Notes: a model not told the origin generated them from the letters alone. A stretch of 64,000 nt of DNA from Globisporangium splendens (GCA_006386115.1 VFIW01000010.1:372001-436000), one strand, 5' to 3'; positions 1-10,673 are shown, counted from the first letter of the stretch. A program made the numbers and translations.

Positions 1-540
1 GAGCCAGTGCAGGTGGGATGATCGAGGTTCTGGTGGCGTCCAACAAGTGGGTACAGCGCATATAACCAGTTGTGCCTGTTGCGCATGCACGCGAGATGTG
101 ACACTGTGTGCTGCAGCATGTGAGTTTCATTGAAGAACTGATGAATCTCGTGTGCGTCTGCATGTGGTTCTTCAAGTGCGTACGAACAGAGAGAGTTGAG
201 GTGCATAAGATTTTCGTTTGCGTCAAAGAGTGCGTGCGGCACACGAACACTGAACGACTAAAATGACGCCGAGGAAGCAACTGGCAAGACTGCAAAAGTG
301 GAGGCATGTGCAACTTGAACCACACTGTGTGGCAAGAGCACAGTACCGTGCTTTGATAGACAGTATGCTTGGTAAACAATAGTTCATGAAGCAAACGGTA
401 TCGATAGTGCCTATCCTTTGTTGCCAGAAACGTTCAAGCTCGTAGCCCTTATGATAACTCTGAGAGACACTTCCAGGCAAGCCAAGCCATTCAATGCAAA
501 GGGAAAAAGAACTCACGCAAGCATTGGTTTCGATCTGTGG
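1..540 (+). repeat. Diverged direct repeat, copy 1 (cut by window edge)
   Basis: This stretch matches 5328-5830 in the same orientation with many substitutions and gaps. Shared landmarks include the opening gagccagtgcag, a gtgggtacagcgcat segment, and atgacgccgagg (near 263 and 5682) followed by an aactggcaa block. The two copies flank about 4.8 kb holding a chromodomain ORF and a broken tyrosine recombinase. They could be old long terminal repeats or a segmental duplication. No intact reading frame is shared by both copies. Confidence 0.6.
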
Positions 541-1385
541 TTAGCCAAAATGCTTTTTATAATGTAAGTGGGTTCGTCACATGTGAACCGCATAGCCAGA
601 TGAACTCTAGGATATAAGCTTGTGCCTTGGTGCATGCAGCGGTAATGCCCTACTGTCTTCGCGCGAGTTTTTTGTTTTGTTTTCGTACACATCGCAGTGC
701 TCCGAAGATGTTCAACCGCAAAATTTGCGATGGTTACCACAAAAGTGGTGATAAATGTCCATTTGTTGGAGTTAGCTGCTCAGCCATACCATAATATCTC
801 CGACCATCCGAGAGATCCGACGCCCCTTCTCCGACTCAAATAGTCAGCAGGGGCCTTTATTAAGTGCAATAATGTAGGTTATGATAGCCAGCACTGAGTT
901 AGGGTAGGGTAAGGGGTTATTAATGGGTGCATGAAAATAAAACGAGTGAGAGGACCATTTGACCCATGTTTGATAGGCACTCTTAGAAGGATCAAAACGG
1001 CCTGTAGGCTGAGAAAAACGAGAAAAACGTTTTCCACACAAAAGAAGACAAAAATATGCAGGAGAGATGTGCTCTCTACAGAGGAAATTGGCAAATGAGG
1101 CCAACAAACGGTGTGAAGAGGCCACTAATAGAGTTAGATTTTGTGGTTTCCATTTCCACTCGTTAACAAGCGCGCTTCTATGTGTTTAAGCCAGCTTAAG
1201 ATAAATATAGCGCGCTTCAAAGGGATAAGCCCGCTTTATTTTAAGACGTGGACAAGAAGCGTTTGTGTATTGCGCCAGTTCCACTTAGCTCGACATTCGC
1301 GATTTATTTCTTCTACCACGCAGGTCGACACCGCCCCTCCCCCCTCCGAGCCGGTACCTGGAGGTTCAGGACACGGGTTATCCTG

Positions 1386-1414
1386 TGTTGAGGGGTCGAT
1401 ACCCTCTGCCGGCA
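1386..1414 (-). repeat. Short T-arm-like motif, copy 1
   Basis: On the minus strand this reads GAGGG-TATCGAC-CCCTC flanked by conserved bases, a 5-bp stem and 7-base loop resembling a tRNA T-arm. A near copy in the same orientation lies at 2334-2362. No A-box or full cloverleaf was found around either, so this is not called a tRNA gene. It may be a remnant of a tRNA-derived short interspersed element. Confidence 0.35.
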
Positions 1415-1524
1415 TAGTGTGCATGCATGTGATTGTGTGTGCATTTGATTGCTTATGAATGTGTGTGCTCATGAATGTGTGTGCTTATGGAATGTATTTT
1501 GGCGCATTTTGTCTCGAGTTTACG

Positions 1525-1616
1525 TTAAACTTTGTGTGCATGTTGTCGCGTTAACATTGTTGTACCTTCGGGCGTTAAACTTTGTGTACGACATATTGCT
1601 GTTAACATTGTTGTAT
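1525..1616 (+). repeat. Imperfect two-unit tandem repeat
   Basis: Two units of about 41 bases start with gttaaactttgtgt and end with gttaacattgttgta, at about 1525 and 1575. The 3' side (1628-1640) has the AT-rich tatataaacc. The 541-1680 stretch otherwise shows no gene I can support. Confidence 0.5.
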
Positions 1617-1686
1617 AAACTTGTGCTTATATAAACCTCAATCAATCCAACGAAGTGTGTGAGCAAATCAAATCGTGTTATTTGAG

Positions 1687-2370
1687 TTATTGTGGGTTTT
1701 CGCTGTTGTCCTCGCTTGCTTCGTATTCAATGTAGGTTCGACGAACTAGAGCACGGCGCTCCTTATTGAATTGGACAATCAGCGATTGCGGTAGGTTCTC
1801 GCGCGGCTCGTACGTCGGCGCCCAGTCAACCAGGTAGTACGTCTTCTTCCCCTCCTTCACGCAATCCAAGACTTTTCGAACGCTGTGAAGCTGTTCTCCT
1901 GCCAGACTTCCTTCAGCTGTCCACTCAGCATCGTCGTTCGCGTCCGTGGCGTCCGCCGGTGGAGCAATCCACTCGCGTAGATGCTCAAGCTCGATCATGC
2001 GTGTGCCGCGTTTGGCGAGGGAGAGGAAGATGACGTACAGGGCCTCATGCAGGTCGTTTGAGTGGCTTGATGCCGCGTTGAGAGTAGTCCGGAGGTGGCG
2101 TAGCGCTTGATCGCGAATGCGGACACCGGCCGAATTCGCGTACATCACGCAGAGTCCCTTGAACTCAGCCCTGGAGCTGATGTTGTTCTTCGTAGGGGGC
2201 TTCATCTTGTTGTTGTTGTTGTTGATGATGTTGCAGGAGGTGGCGAAAATCAAAATGAGCACGATGAGCGGCGCACACAATGCAACACGCCTGAGCCAGC
2301 ACTTGTGAGGTGCAAGGCATTGGTCCACGCGAATGCTGAGGGATCGATACCCTCTGTTGGCAACCAGCAA
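1687..2370 (-). CDS. Chromodomain-containing ORF, probably of mobile-element origin
   Basis: An open frame of up to 227 codons; an internal Met at residue 56 is a more natural start than the hydrophobic upstream part. The C-terminal third has a chromodomain-like block (VRKVLDC...YYLVDWAPTYEPRENL), with YEP where classical chromodomains have WEP. Chromodomains bind methylated histone tails and are common at the C-terminus of chromovirus integrases. The N-terminal part (helical, no DDE motif seen) does not look like integrase, so this may be a domesticated or element-borne accessory protein. It lies just downstream of the YR pseudogene on the same strand. An Asn repeat is coded by a ttg-repeat tract at 2211-2228. 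Confidence 0.5.
   Translation of the reverse strand: MLVANRGYRSLSIRVDQCLAPHKCWLRRVALCAPLIVLILIFATSCNIINNNNNKMKPPTKNNISSRAEFKGLCVMYANSAGVRIRDQALRHLRTTLNAASSHSNDLHEALYVIFLSLAKRGTRMIELEHLREWIAPPADATDANDDAEWTAEGSLAGEQLHSVRKVLDCVKEGKKTYYLVDWAPTYEPRENLPQSLIVQFNKERRALVRRTYIEYEASEDNSENPQ
2334..2362 (-). repeat. Short T-arm-like motif, copy 2
   Basis: Same motif as 1386-1414 with a few substitutions; minus strand GAGGG-TATCGAT-CCCTC. It lies within the 5' part of the chromodomain ORF. Confidence 0.35.
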
Positions 2371-2458
2371 ATGAAAGGAAACGTGTATTCAATGGAGTTA
2401 AAATGTAAGTGCTGCATACATGTGTTGCTTGTGTGAGAGCGTGGTCAAATGGTGGGTA

Positions 2459-4575
2459 TTACGAGTCTGACTGCTTACTGAACACAACTAATTCAAGAAC
2501 GTCTTGCGTGAAGCCAGGGGCAGGATCCAAAATCTTGCGTGCAGCGAGGAGTTTGCGGTGGTGTGCAATTTTATCGTTGAGAGCGCCAGAGCGATGGAGA
2601 ACGCGTAGGTGCTTGAGCACGGCATTGCTCCCCTTCGACGATATTCCCCTTGCACGGAGAAATTCTAGCACGCTGCTTTCTGCTTTCGATCCCAGCTCCA
2701 GCACCAGATCTCGGTAATTCGGCGCCTGACTGTCGAGAGCAAAACCATCTTCAAGGAAAAGCTTCATGAATGCAACCAGCAACTTCGCATCCGACTTCTT
2801 CTGCTTATCGCCCTGCGCGCTCCACATCCGTGGCTCATGTGCGTACCACGAGAACCAAGTAGTCTTCAGGTGAGTTACTGCTTGGTGTGTCTTTCGTTTT
2901 TTTGGTTCGCTTGCAACGGGATCTTCTTGCTGACGCTTCTCTTTACTTGGTGAATGTGCCCCATTTAGTTTTGCTTCCAACGCGTCCATGCGTGCATCTT
3001 GGCGCTTAACATGCTGGATAAAATGATCAATGACACTCGCTTGGTGACGAATAATTGAGGATTCCTCTGTGATCTTGAGTACTTGTTTGCTTGACTTGCA
3101 TGGCTTGATTTCTTCTTTTGTACAGGAACTTGGGATGGCGACAAGATGCGTAGACCACGACAACAAATCGGCAACCGTGCAGTCCGACTCCAACACACAA
3201 GTCTCCAGACGCTTGATCACTGGCCCTTCGGGGTTGACCTCCTTCAGCAGTGGATAGTGACGGATAAGGTAAGCCGTGAGAACGTCGAGTACGCGCTGGT
3301 TAACGTTGAATCTTGTCGTGCCGAGGCCCTTGCACGTCGTGTACAGCCGATTCTGCACATTCTTGATCCGATCTTGTGTCTGGGTGTCGAACCGCGTCAA
3401 GTCCAGCAACGAAATCGAGTCGTCAACATGCCAGCCGCTCAAGACTTTTGATACCTTGTGATCCTCTTTGGTGGTATTAAACACGTAGCTGAACCCCTTG
3501 TTTGTCGTGCTCATGTTCCAGGCCCCACGGTCGAAGATCCAGCACACGGTGAGGTCAGCAGATCCGTTCGCGTGCTGGGCACTGCCTCGACGGAATGAAT
3601 GCGATGTCAGTTGCTAGAGAACTCCGGCGGCTTTGCAATTCGATCCAACAGCCGGTTCACGTGACTGGGATCGTCGGCGTGATGTCAGCAGCATCGGTAT
3701 TCGGGGGTTGGAGCTCGGTGTAGGAGTCTCCGTTGTCGAGGATCTCCAGCAGCGGTGTTGTTGGCCCGAGCGAAAGCGCAGCTTGAGCCGGCTGCTCAGG
3801 CAGATTGTCGAGGAGATCTGAGCACGGAGCGGCCTGATCATAAGCGCCATTGCGATCGCGAGCAATGGACACGTGACGAAGTACGTTGCAAGGGTGGATC
3901 GACAATCCTTGCTCCTCGCTCGTCTTCATGCGGATAAACCGCAAAAAGAACACATTTCCTGCATCGATTGACACGTTCTGTTTGCGCACGAGCGTTAAAT
4001 CAGACGCACGCCGAAGAGGTACCATAGAAGACACAGCAAAGCTGCATCTTGGTAGTCACTAGACGGACCACGCATTGCTATACAAAAAATTACATCATTT
4101 TGCTCAAATCCACCTTTGTACATGCAGTGGCTTTCTTCACAAATCCACCGCCCTCTCTTTTTACACAGAAATTCTCTAGCGTCCTTCCCATCTTTAGCAA
4201 TCGGGTTTCCAACGATGCTCGATGCTGAGGAAATTGCTCGAGCAGCCAGATCTTCACCTGCCTGTAGTACTGCATAGCAGAATGACGGGCTAGCGGCTTG
4301 CCATTTTTTCCTTCGTTAAATGCAAGATACATACCAAACTTATCCATTACAGACACAAACGTTTGGCCTTTGACATCGCGTTCGATGCAGATCTTCACAT
4401 ACTCTAAACTTACCTCCTCGGCATCGAGGAACCTCCCGAAAGCTTTAACGGCAGTTGCCTTTGCCCGCTTGGTGTTGCCAGGCTGTAGCTCGTCCAAACC
4501 CATGGTTGCTGCGACGGAGAGAGTGCAAATATGCAAGTGATACGTTGTTCTCTTTGTTTTTGAATGGCCATACAC
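2459..4575 (-). pseudogene. Crypton-type tyrosine recombinase, frame-broken (family 1)
   Basis: Three blocks on the minus strand form one tyrosine recombinase. Block 4090-4575 resembles the helical core-binding domain. Block 3657-4034 starts the catalytic domain with the box-I arginine (RRASDLTLV). The block from about 3626 down to 2459 carries HSFRRGSAQHANG (His-x-x-Arg), FDRGAWN and the candidate catalytic Tyr in FSYVFNT, then a charged linker and a GCR1-like C-terminal region. The frame is broken just after YLFG near 4010 by what looks like a one-base loss. A TAG lies in frame just upstream of the HSFRR block near 3615, although this could be the acceptor of a short intron. The sequence is clearly different from the YR in the palindrome arms. 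A mobilising recombinase, now probably dead. Confidence 0.8.
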
Positions 4576-5327
4576 ATATTTTTAGTCGGCCTCCGACCAA
4601 ATACGTCGGAGGGGCTGGTGTGCTGTACTTACCTAAACCTACAGTGTATGATTGGTCGAAATTATTCAATTATGTCATTTGATTGGCTATATATATCGTA
4701 CGCGATTGTTATTGGCTGTAAGCGTCGATACAAAATGCAAGTGATGTCGGAGATACGATGATATTCAGCCATAAGACAAGCACAACCGTATCCCTGTCGT
4801 GCGATTTGCAATGTCATGTTTCAAAGAGTGCAACCAGTGATTTGGGAACTGATTCGCAACAAAAATAGGGTCTTTGACCGAAAAGTGTCGCTCAAAATAG
4901 TGGCTGCCGGAGCAGAAAAGCGTAACCCACAACAGTGTAACCCAATAGAAAGGACAAGTATCCGGATGCAGGAATATGGTCGTGTTGCAAGCAGTCCACC
5001 TGCAATATTCTGAATGTGTTCAGCTCCTGAATATTCTCGTTTTCAATGAACTGCTTGCACAGCATATTCAGTATTGCTTTCACCTTTTCCCTTCATGTAT
5101 CCATTCTCCAGCTCGATGCTTGTGGTTTTCTTATCGCATGAGGAGTTGACCTTGTCGGGAGCAAGCAGTCCAGTGTTCAGTCAATTAATTGAGTAGATTC
5201 CATTTGCGGCAATAGTGGCGACTCAGCTGAAGAGTGGGGAGGCAGCACATAGACGATGGGGACACGACCCACTTCAACATTCGCCATGATTGTCGGTAGA
5301 GATGGATTCACTGAGGAGGTCCCAGTG
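4576..5327. other. Gene-free stretch between YR pseudogene and repeat
   Basis: No supportable gene. It has small local palindromes (cctccgac...gtcggagg around 4588-4617) and gtcggagatacgatgat near 4746. That last one weakly mirrors the atatctccgac at 794-804, so worn inverted ends of the YR pseudogene element are possible but not demonstrated. Confidence 0.35.
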
Positions 5328-5830
5328 AGCCAGTGCAGAAGGGATTCGACAACGATTGCAAAGTGGGTACAGCGCATGTGTGCCCGAGTCTTTCTGCTTG
5401 TTTCTTTTGCGCATACAGGAGCATGTGCGCTGTGACATTGTGCAGTGCACCAAGTCCGGTGAATCCTGTGCGCGTCTGTGTTTGCATATTTTTCAAGAGC
5501 GAGTTGAGGGAAATGTGATTTCTTTCGTTTGCATAGCCCACAAAGTGTTGTTTTCGCTGAAGAATTGTGGCCACCTGCGTTTGCACCATTGCGATCTTCA
5601 AGTGCGTGAAGAGAGGATTTGTGTTTCTTCGTTTCTATCAAACAATGTTTGCGGAGCTGCTCACAGAAATTGAACTGCGAAAATGACGCCGAGGTGGCAA
5701 CTGGCAATGCCAGGCAGAGCGATGGCATCTGCCACTTGAACCAGCCTACGTTCGTGGTCCAGGAAGCAGGCTGCACACATTGTTGTCTTCCGTGCATTCA
5801 CTTTAAAGAGCCACAACTGTATTGAAGCGT
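5328..5830 (+). repeat. Diverged direct repeat, copy 2
   Basis: Partner of the repeat at 1-540, same orientation. A 206-codon minus-strand frame (5177-5797) crosses it, but the frame is not kept in the other copy, so it is not called a gene. Confidence 0.6.
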
Positions 5831-5941
5831 TTCACACTTGATAAATCATTCTAAAGAAATCAAACGGTATAAGAGTCACGTTTATAATGTAGCCCACGCT
5901 ATACGGCTCACACACACACCAAACTGTTTGAAGCACTTGAA

Positions 5942-6282
5942 GTGGTTCAATGGTTTTTTTTTCCCTTTCGGAACACAAGTGTTAAGTACGGTTGCGTACT
6001 TAACATAATGTACTTGCAATGATATGTCGTAACAGCCATCTTTTTACAACGGACCAATCACTGCCAAGCGGATTTTAATCCTGGATTTCAGCTGTGCACA
6101 CACATGAAGGTCTGCCACGCATGGTCTGTCCTTACACGCGCTTACGAGGGTCGGCCTTCCTGCATGTAGAACCTGAGCACAAGTTGCTCACACCGAGTGC
6201 AAGTTAGTCGAGTACCATGACGCAACTGCAGGAGTGTGTCACGGCCTTGACCAGAACAATCAACAAGGCACATAAAGGGATA
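5942..6282 (+). repeat. Repeat R1, left copy, abutting the palindrome
   Basis: These 341 bases, from gtggttcaatgg to cataaagggata, occur again in inverted orientation at the centre of the palindrome. There they run from 14727 to 14838 and resume at 23379-23610, split by element B. Similarity stops exactly where the palindrome's left terminus begins. The repeat has no coding potential. It contains a local palindrome at 5983-6003 (gttaagtacg...cgtacttaac). Confidence 0.85.
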
Positions 6283-6286
6283 ACAC

Positions 6287-6367
6287 TTTAACCGTTATCT
6301 TCCGACTATTTACCGATTTTATCTCATCGACTGCTGGTTACGATTCAGTCGGAAGATAAGGGTTAAA
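6287..6367. repeat. Left terminal snap-back (21-bp stem)
   Basis: Positions 6287-6307 (tttaaccgttatcttccgac plus t) and 6347-6367 are inverted copies with a single mismatch, separated by 39 bases. The same structure ends the right arm. It could fold into a hairpin or act as a two-armed recombinase site; that role is inference. Confidence 0.85.
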
Positions 6368-7114
6368 CCAGGAAAGCAGAGTTAATATGAGAATAGTGAT
6401 TGCAACAAGCAACAACAACGGTAGCGTCCGAAAGGAAACCAGTCCTACCCCTCTTATGTCGCCTAACGACGGCTCAACAACCGTGGTGATCGTGCCACTA
6501 ACGGTCTCGCAGTGCCTACCACCGCCGACGCTGCCGTTTGGCGGGATCCACACAAATGTTCTCCATCGAAGCGCGCGAACGGTGGTTGCCCCTAAAATAG
6601 AATTGCACATGCTCGCTTGGAAGTTACCGCGCGAACGTGGTGTGCTTTGCTTTGTTTATTTACTTGTCTCGAGTGCGCGAACTTACCACAGCAACACACG
6701 TACGAGCGCTCTTCCTGCAAGATCGAGCACGACAATATACAGACGATACATGTTGGCGACGCAAAGAATGCTGCAATATGAAGTAAGTTGAACAACCATG
6801 TGAGCGTGTTGTTGGTGTCCGCGCATTTGCTTTAAGTATGCCCTTGCGAGTTAATGTCTGCATGTGTGTGCATGACGCAGTTTCACAACAGGGACCCAAA
6901 ATGTGGTGAGATTCAAGTCGCAGAAACAATGTAGCAGTTGGTGCGCTTTATACTCAGCTGAGATCGACCACACAGCTGCGTTCGTGACGGCGTAAGAGCA
7001 CTACATGATTGTTCGAGGTATGAAATTTACACGGCGTTATGGCATTTTCCAGGGATCGTTCTGATCAAGCTTTTTGTGCGATAAAATATGTACATGTGTA
7101 GTAGGATTATGAAG

Positions 7115-8431
7115 TTAAATGCGCAATTCAGCAGATTTGTCTCTCTTTGCCCAAGCTTTCACAATTCCGGACACCGAACCGGTTAGCTTTCGCCGTCGTG
7201 ACCCTGAAGCTCGCACAACAGCTCGATCCAAATAATGTAGTACTTCCCTCTGCAAATTGGCTGCGAGTTGCTGCGCGTCAACTCTCCATCGAGCACGAGC
7301 TGCGTCGTCCGGCAACACTGATAACGGTGAAGAACTGCGGCCATTCAAAAACAATGACACAATTTTCATGGCTTTTCTTGCGTCACGCTGGGCATGATTA
7401 GCCCCATCGTATGGAACCAAATCGAGATTATCGTGCCAATACTGATACACCAGCGCGGAAAAGCAGACTCCTTTCAAAGAGCAGAAGTTCTTCGGCCAGC
7501 AGTGACTGATGCGCTCCTTCGGCAAAATAGCGCTTGCGACCGGTGTTAACGTGTGTGTCGGGTGAGTAAGCATCTGGATGATGCGATCTTGCTGCTCCAT
7601 GATACGTTGCTGGTTTTGTGTCACAATTCGCTGCTGCTCGATTAGATTTTCCAGTTTGTTGTTTAGATCGGAGATTTTACCTCCCATCTGCCGCGTCCCC
7701 ACAGAGACCCGAGCCAATGTGTCAACCATAGGGAGTGGGTCAAATAAACGATCGCCCTCGTCGACGTTCTCGCACACCTTGGTGATGGATAGCAAGTTGA
7801 AGTTGTCTTGAATAAAGGCTTTCCTGCATTCACTACTCCATTTATGGAGTTTTGACAACGCTGCTTCTTGCTTCATTGGAGGTGTCGTGCATCGGCACAG
7901 CGCATCCACCATGCGGATGTGCAGCAAATGGTCGTGGTGAACAACGAAGGTATCAGAAAAGCACAAGAGCAGCGAAGCTGTCAGCGTGAACAGGAACGAG
8001 TCGGGGGTCAGGAAGCGCTTGTAATGAAGGGAGAGCTGTAAAGCAAACTCTTTTTGCAAAGCTTCGTCTGGAGAATTTTTCACCAACTTTGGAGGCTGCA
8101 CCATTTCGGTGGGATGTCCCCATCCACCCAAAACTCTTGCAACCGTTTGATCACCGTGAGATGTCTCGGTCAAATAATCCAGTAGGGTGTGGAAGCCACC
8201 CACTGTCCAGGATCCACGATGAGCCAAATCACTCAGATTCACGTCGGAACTTGATGCAGCAACCACGGCAGAGCCTCGCCGACTGGAGTGAGCTTTCAAA
8301 TCGGGTGTTAATGTAGATTTACTTTCACACAGCGAGCCAAGCAGACGATTGATATACGACGACGCCACATCCACTTCTGCTGTTGCTTCAAAGTTCATCT
8401 GACTAAATACCCGAGTTGAAGTGTTGTACAC
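7115..8431 (-). CDS. Tyrosine recombinase, C-terminal catalytic part (left arm)
   Basis: A 438-codon frame that continues the recombinase started by the ORF at 8395-9120; the two overlap by 37 bases and differ by -1 in frame. Near the N-terminus it has HSSRRGSA (His-x-x-Arg), HRGSW and a candidate nucleophile Tyr in LLDYLTET. A coiled-coil-like block follows (NNKLENLIEQQ...), then a GCR1-like region (HCWPKNFCSLKGV...), as in fungal and oomycete Cryptons. The annotated first codon is only the limit of the open frame; translation most likely enters by frameshift or the frame was broken by loss of one base. The protein is identical to that of the right-arm copy. It would cut and rejoin element DNA in the nucleus. 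Confidence 0.85.
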   Translation of the reverse strand: MYNTSTRVFSQMNFEATAEVDVASSYINRLLGSLCESKSTLTPDLKAHSSRRGSAVVAASSSDVNLSDLAHRGSWTVGGFHTLLDYLTETSHGDQTVARVLGGWGHPTEMVQPPKLVKNSPDEALQKEFALQLSLHYKRFLTPDSFLFTLTASLLLCFSDTFVVHHDHLLHIRMVDALCRCTTPPMKQEAALSKLHKWSSECRKAFIQDNFNLLSITKVCENVDEGDRLFDPLPMVDTLARVSVGTRQMGGKISDLNNKLENLIEQQRIVTQNQQRIMEQQDRIIQMLTHPTHTLTPVASAILPKERISHCWPKNFCSLKGVCFSALVYQYWHDNLDLVPYDGANHAQRDARKAMKIVSLFLNGRSSSPLSVLPDDAARARWRVDAQQLAANLQREVLHYLDRAVVRASGSRRRKLTGSVSGIVKAWAKRDKSAELRI

Positions 8432-9120
8432 GTCGACAGCGAATTGGGCAGCAATTGCATGCAGGGGTCAAACTCCCACTCCAAAGCTGACGGGAATACA
8501 GACACAGTTTGCTGTTGTCGCGTCTTTTTTCGGCCAACCTGAATCAGCAAAAATGTACCCATCCATTGCAATTCGCGAAACGAGAGGTCACCAATATCCG
8601 ATCCTCTTCCAATCAATGTCCACTGGTATGCAAAAAGAGAGCGGTCTTTCAGGGCTTTTGCAGTGTTCTTCTCGAATAAAATTGCCGCGATCGTTTTCAT
8701 ATCTTGAATTGTCATAAGTGGGGACTTTTTTTGCAGTGGCTGACCAAGGTCTGTTGCGAGCGCCACGTATTTTTTCCGAAGGCGCAGACGCAATCTTGAG
8801 TACCATTCGCTGTGTTCGTCGAAGAATGTGGTTTTTGTGCGATCAACAAGTTGATGTTTGACACTTGCTAGGCACGTTGAGGAGGCTGAATATCCGATAG
8901 CTGGGTTCTGGGACAGGTACACGGCAAACTCGTCCATTAATTTGTGCGTAACATCGTCTGCCGAGATCGTTTCTGCAGTCAACGCTCCTGGATAGTTGTT
9001 GCAAAGGAATGCTTCAAATTTCTTGAGCGCAGCCTTGGCGTGCTTCTTTGCAGCTGGTGTGTACGCTGAGTCCATCAGGCTCCCAAGTCTTCTTGTGGAG
9101 TCGCCGCATTCGGAGGTCAC
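8395..9120 (-). CDS. Tyrosine recombinase, N-terminal part (left arm)
   Basis: A 241-codon frame beginning MTSECGDSTRR. Residues 15-140 are helical, fitting the core-binding (SAM-like) domain. The catalytic domain begins with the box-I arginine in IGRGSDIGDL. It is open to residue 226 or so, where the coding signal jumps to the -1 frame at a cccc run. The jump joins a Asp-Pro to the downstream His-Ala-Ile-Ala-Ala. A slip of one base back on the cccc, or a one-base loss there, would both explain this. No other defect is seen, so the element was active recently or uses programmed frameshifting. Confidence 0.85.
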   Translation of the reverse strand: MTSECGDSTRRLGSLMDSAYTPAAKKHAKAALKKFEAFLCNNYPGALTAETISADDVTHKLMDEFAVYLSQNPAIGYSASSTCLASVKHQLVDRTKTTFFDEHSEWYSRLRLRLRKKYVALATDLGQPLQKKSPLMTIQDMKTIAAILFEKNTAKALKDRSLFAYQWTLIGRGSDIGDLSFRELQWMGTFLLIQVGRKKTRQQQTVSVFPSALEWEFDPCMQLLPNSLSTCTTLQLGYLVR

Positions 9121-10325
9121 CGTTGTGTAGGAAGTCGATCCGAGCGCAGCTTGTGTAGATGAAAGAGTGCTTAGAAGTGGATTGTACTGAAACCATGTTA
9201 TCTCCTGTCGTTTATTACACCACTGCGAAATGCCCAGATCACATGCCTTTAAGAGACGTGGGCAGTTTCATAAGTGACCTGTCCAGTCGTTTCCTAACTG
9301 CTCTAGCGTCCCCGAAGAAAGATGCTGGCATTTGTCAACAGGTTGCAGACCGGATTGTTTTAAGGGAAATCTCACGTGAACGAACGTGCGCTGTACAGGG
9401 GTGATGTACTGTGTTATGCTTACTGCAACGACTTGTGCGCATTCACCAGTGGCGCTTCAGACGCTGATTCAGAGGTTCCTATGTAAACACACGCAAATTC
9501 GTGATAATGCCAAATGCCACATGAAAAATTTCAACGATCATTGTAAGAGGGCGCTGTTCCAAACAGCCCCTAAAACACGGCACACACGCTTGTGCCAGAG
9601 GAAGGAAGACTTGAGGGCTTGGTGGTAAAATTGTAACTGAATTGAAAAGGTTATGGTTCCTGTCGCTACTTGTAAATGAACCCCAAGGGCTCCTAGAGGT
9701 TTTATAACTAAAACCTAAACATGCACAATAAAACCTATTAATATGATATATAAAACCTTGGGTACACTGAGGTTGAACCTACGAGATCTTCGAGAAACTT
9801 GAACTTGAAGTCCCGTGTAAAATTCCCTGCAAAGTGATTGGCTCGCGCCACACTTCAGGTGGCAGAGACACGTCGGTCTCATCACCAGTGCAGTTTCCCA
9901 AGTAGGAACCATCACTCAGTACTTGATTAGTACATGGATGTCATCACTCTGTACTGATTAGTACATGCGAACAACATTCTGCACTGATCAGCACAGAGAG
10001 CGCTCGTGACGTCATGGGATGACGTCACATGTGCATGTGGGGACTGTCGTACCGTAATCCCTTTGTTGTTTGTCTCTCCACAATGCACACTGAAGGTGGT
10101 GTGTGGCACACTAGATCTGGGAACAGATCCACCTTCATGTAATGGCTAGGTATAGCCCATTACAATCATGACTTACCAGCGTGAACAGATGTCGTGACAG
10201 TCGAACGGTGTGTTGGCGGTGATGACAATGGGTCATTTGGCTCACCAAATGGCTGAGAGAACGATTCGAAGACGAGAGAATCAGCGCTGACAGTGCCACA
10301 GCTGGAACCTGGGAATTTGGCAATG
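9121..10325. other. Leader region of left-arm recombinase
   Basis: No supportable gene. It contains the iterated palindromes at 9919-10028 (listed separately). The mirrored region is 24084-25288. Confidence 0.5.
9919..10028. promoter_or_regulatory. Iterated palindromes upstream of recombinase (left arm)
   Basis: Three related motifs lie about 30 bases apart: gtacttgattagtac (9919), gtactgattagtac (9951) and gcactgatcagcac (about 9981). Next comes a 23-base near-palindrome with two TGACGTCA (CRE-like) cores at 10006-10028. This is about 0.8-0.9 kb upstream of the recombinase start. The arrangement looks like iterons or operator sites. Binding by the recombinase or a host bZIP factor is inference. 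Confidence 0.55.
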
Positions 10326-10629
10326 TATGGCACGATCAGAGCGTTGTAGCGCAAATTGATCAATGATGGTATTCATGTAGGGTCTTTCGACCATTATCCA
10401 AAAAGCCTCCCTCTTTCTTGGTAGCAGTTTTGACCGAAGCCACTTCACTCAGCTTCTGTATTCCTAAGTGCAAATGCATACAAACTCTCAGAGCACGACT
10501 GCATGAGTCACCACTTGAAGTGAGCCATTCCGAAATGACTCATTCACTGAACGGCAGCGAGAGTGTCGTTCCCGGAGTGTGGGTCACTTCAACTTGCTCC
10601 TCTGTGCAAACTCGGTAGAAATCTCCACA
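10326..10629 (-). repeat. Element A 3' LTR
   Basis: 304 bases. In the variable segment near 10500-10535 it matches the solo LTR at 23780-24083 rather than the 5' LTR of its own element. Confidence 0.85.
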
Positions 10630-10673
10630 TTGCCCCCCAGAGTTTGCCACAGCCACATTGTACCCCGGAGGCA

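Noticed and set aside
1320..1420. Possible tRNA gene
   Set aside because: Only a T-arm-like hairpin is present; no A-box, anticodon arm or acceptor stem could be paired.
5177..5797. 206-codon minus-strand frame in the direct repeat
   Set aside because: The frame is not kept in the other repeat copy and the composition is not protein-like.
9919..10028. CRISPR-like array
   Set aside because: Only three short diverged palindromic motifs with no uniform repeats or spacers; the host is eukaryotic.
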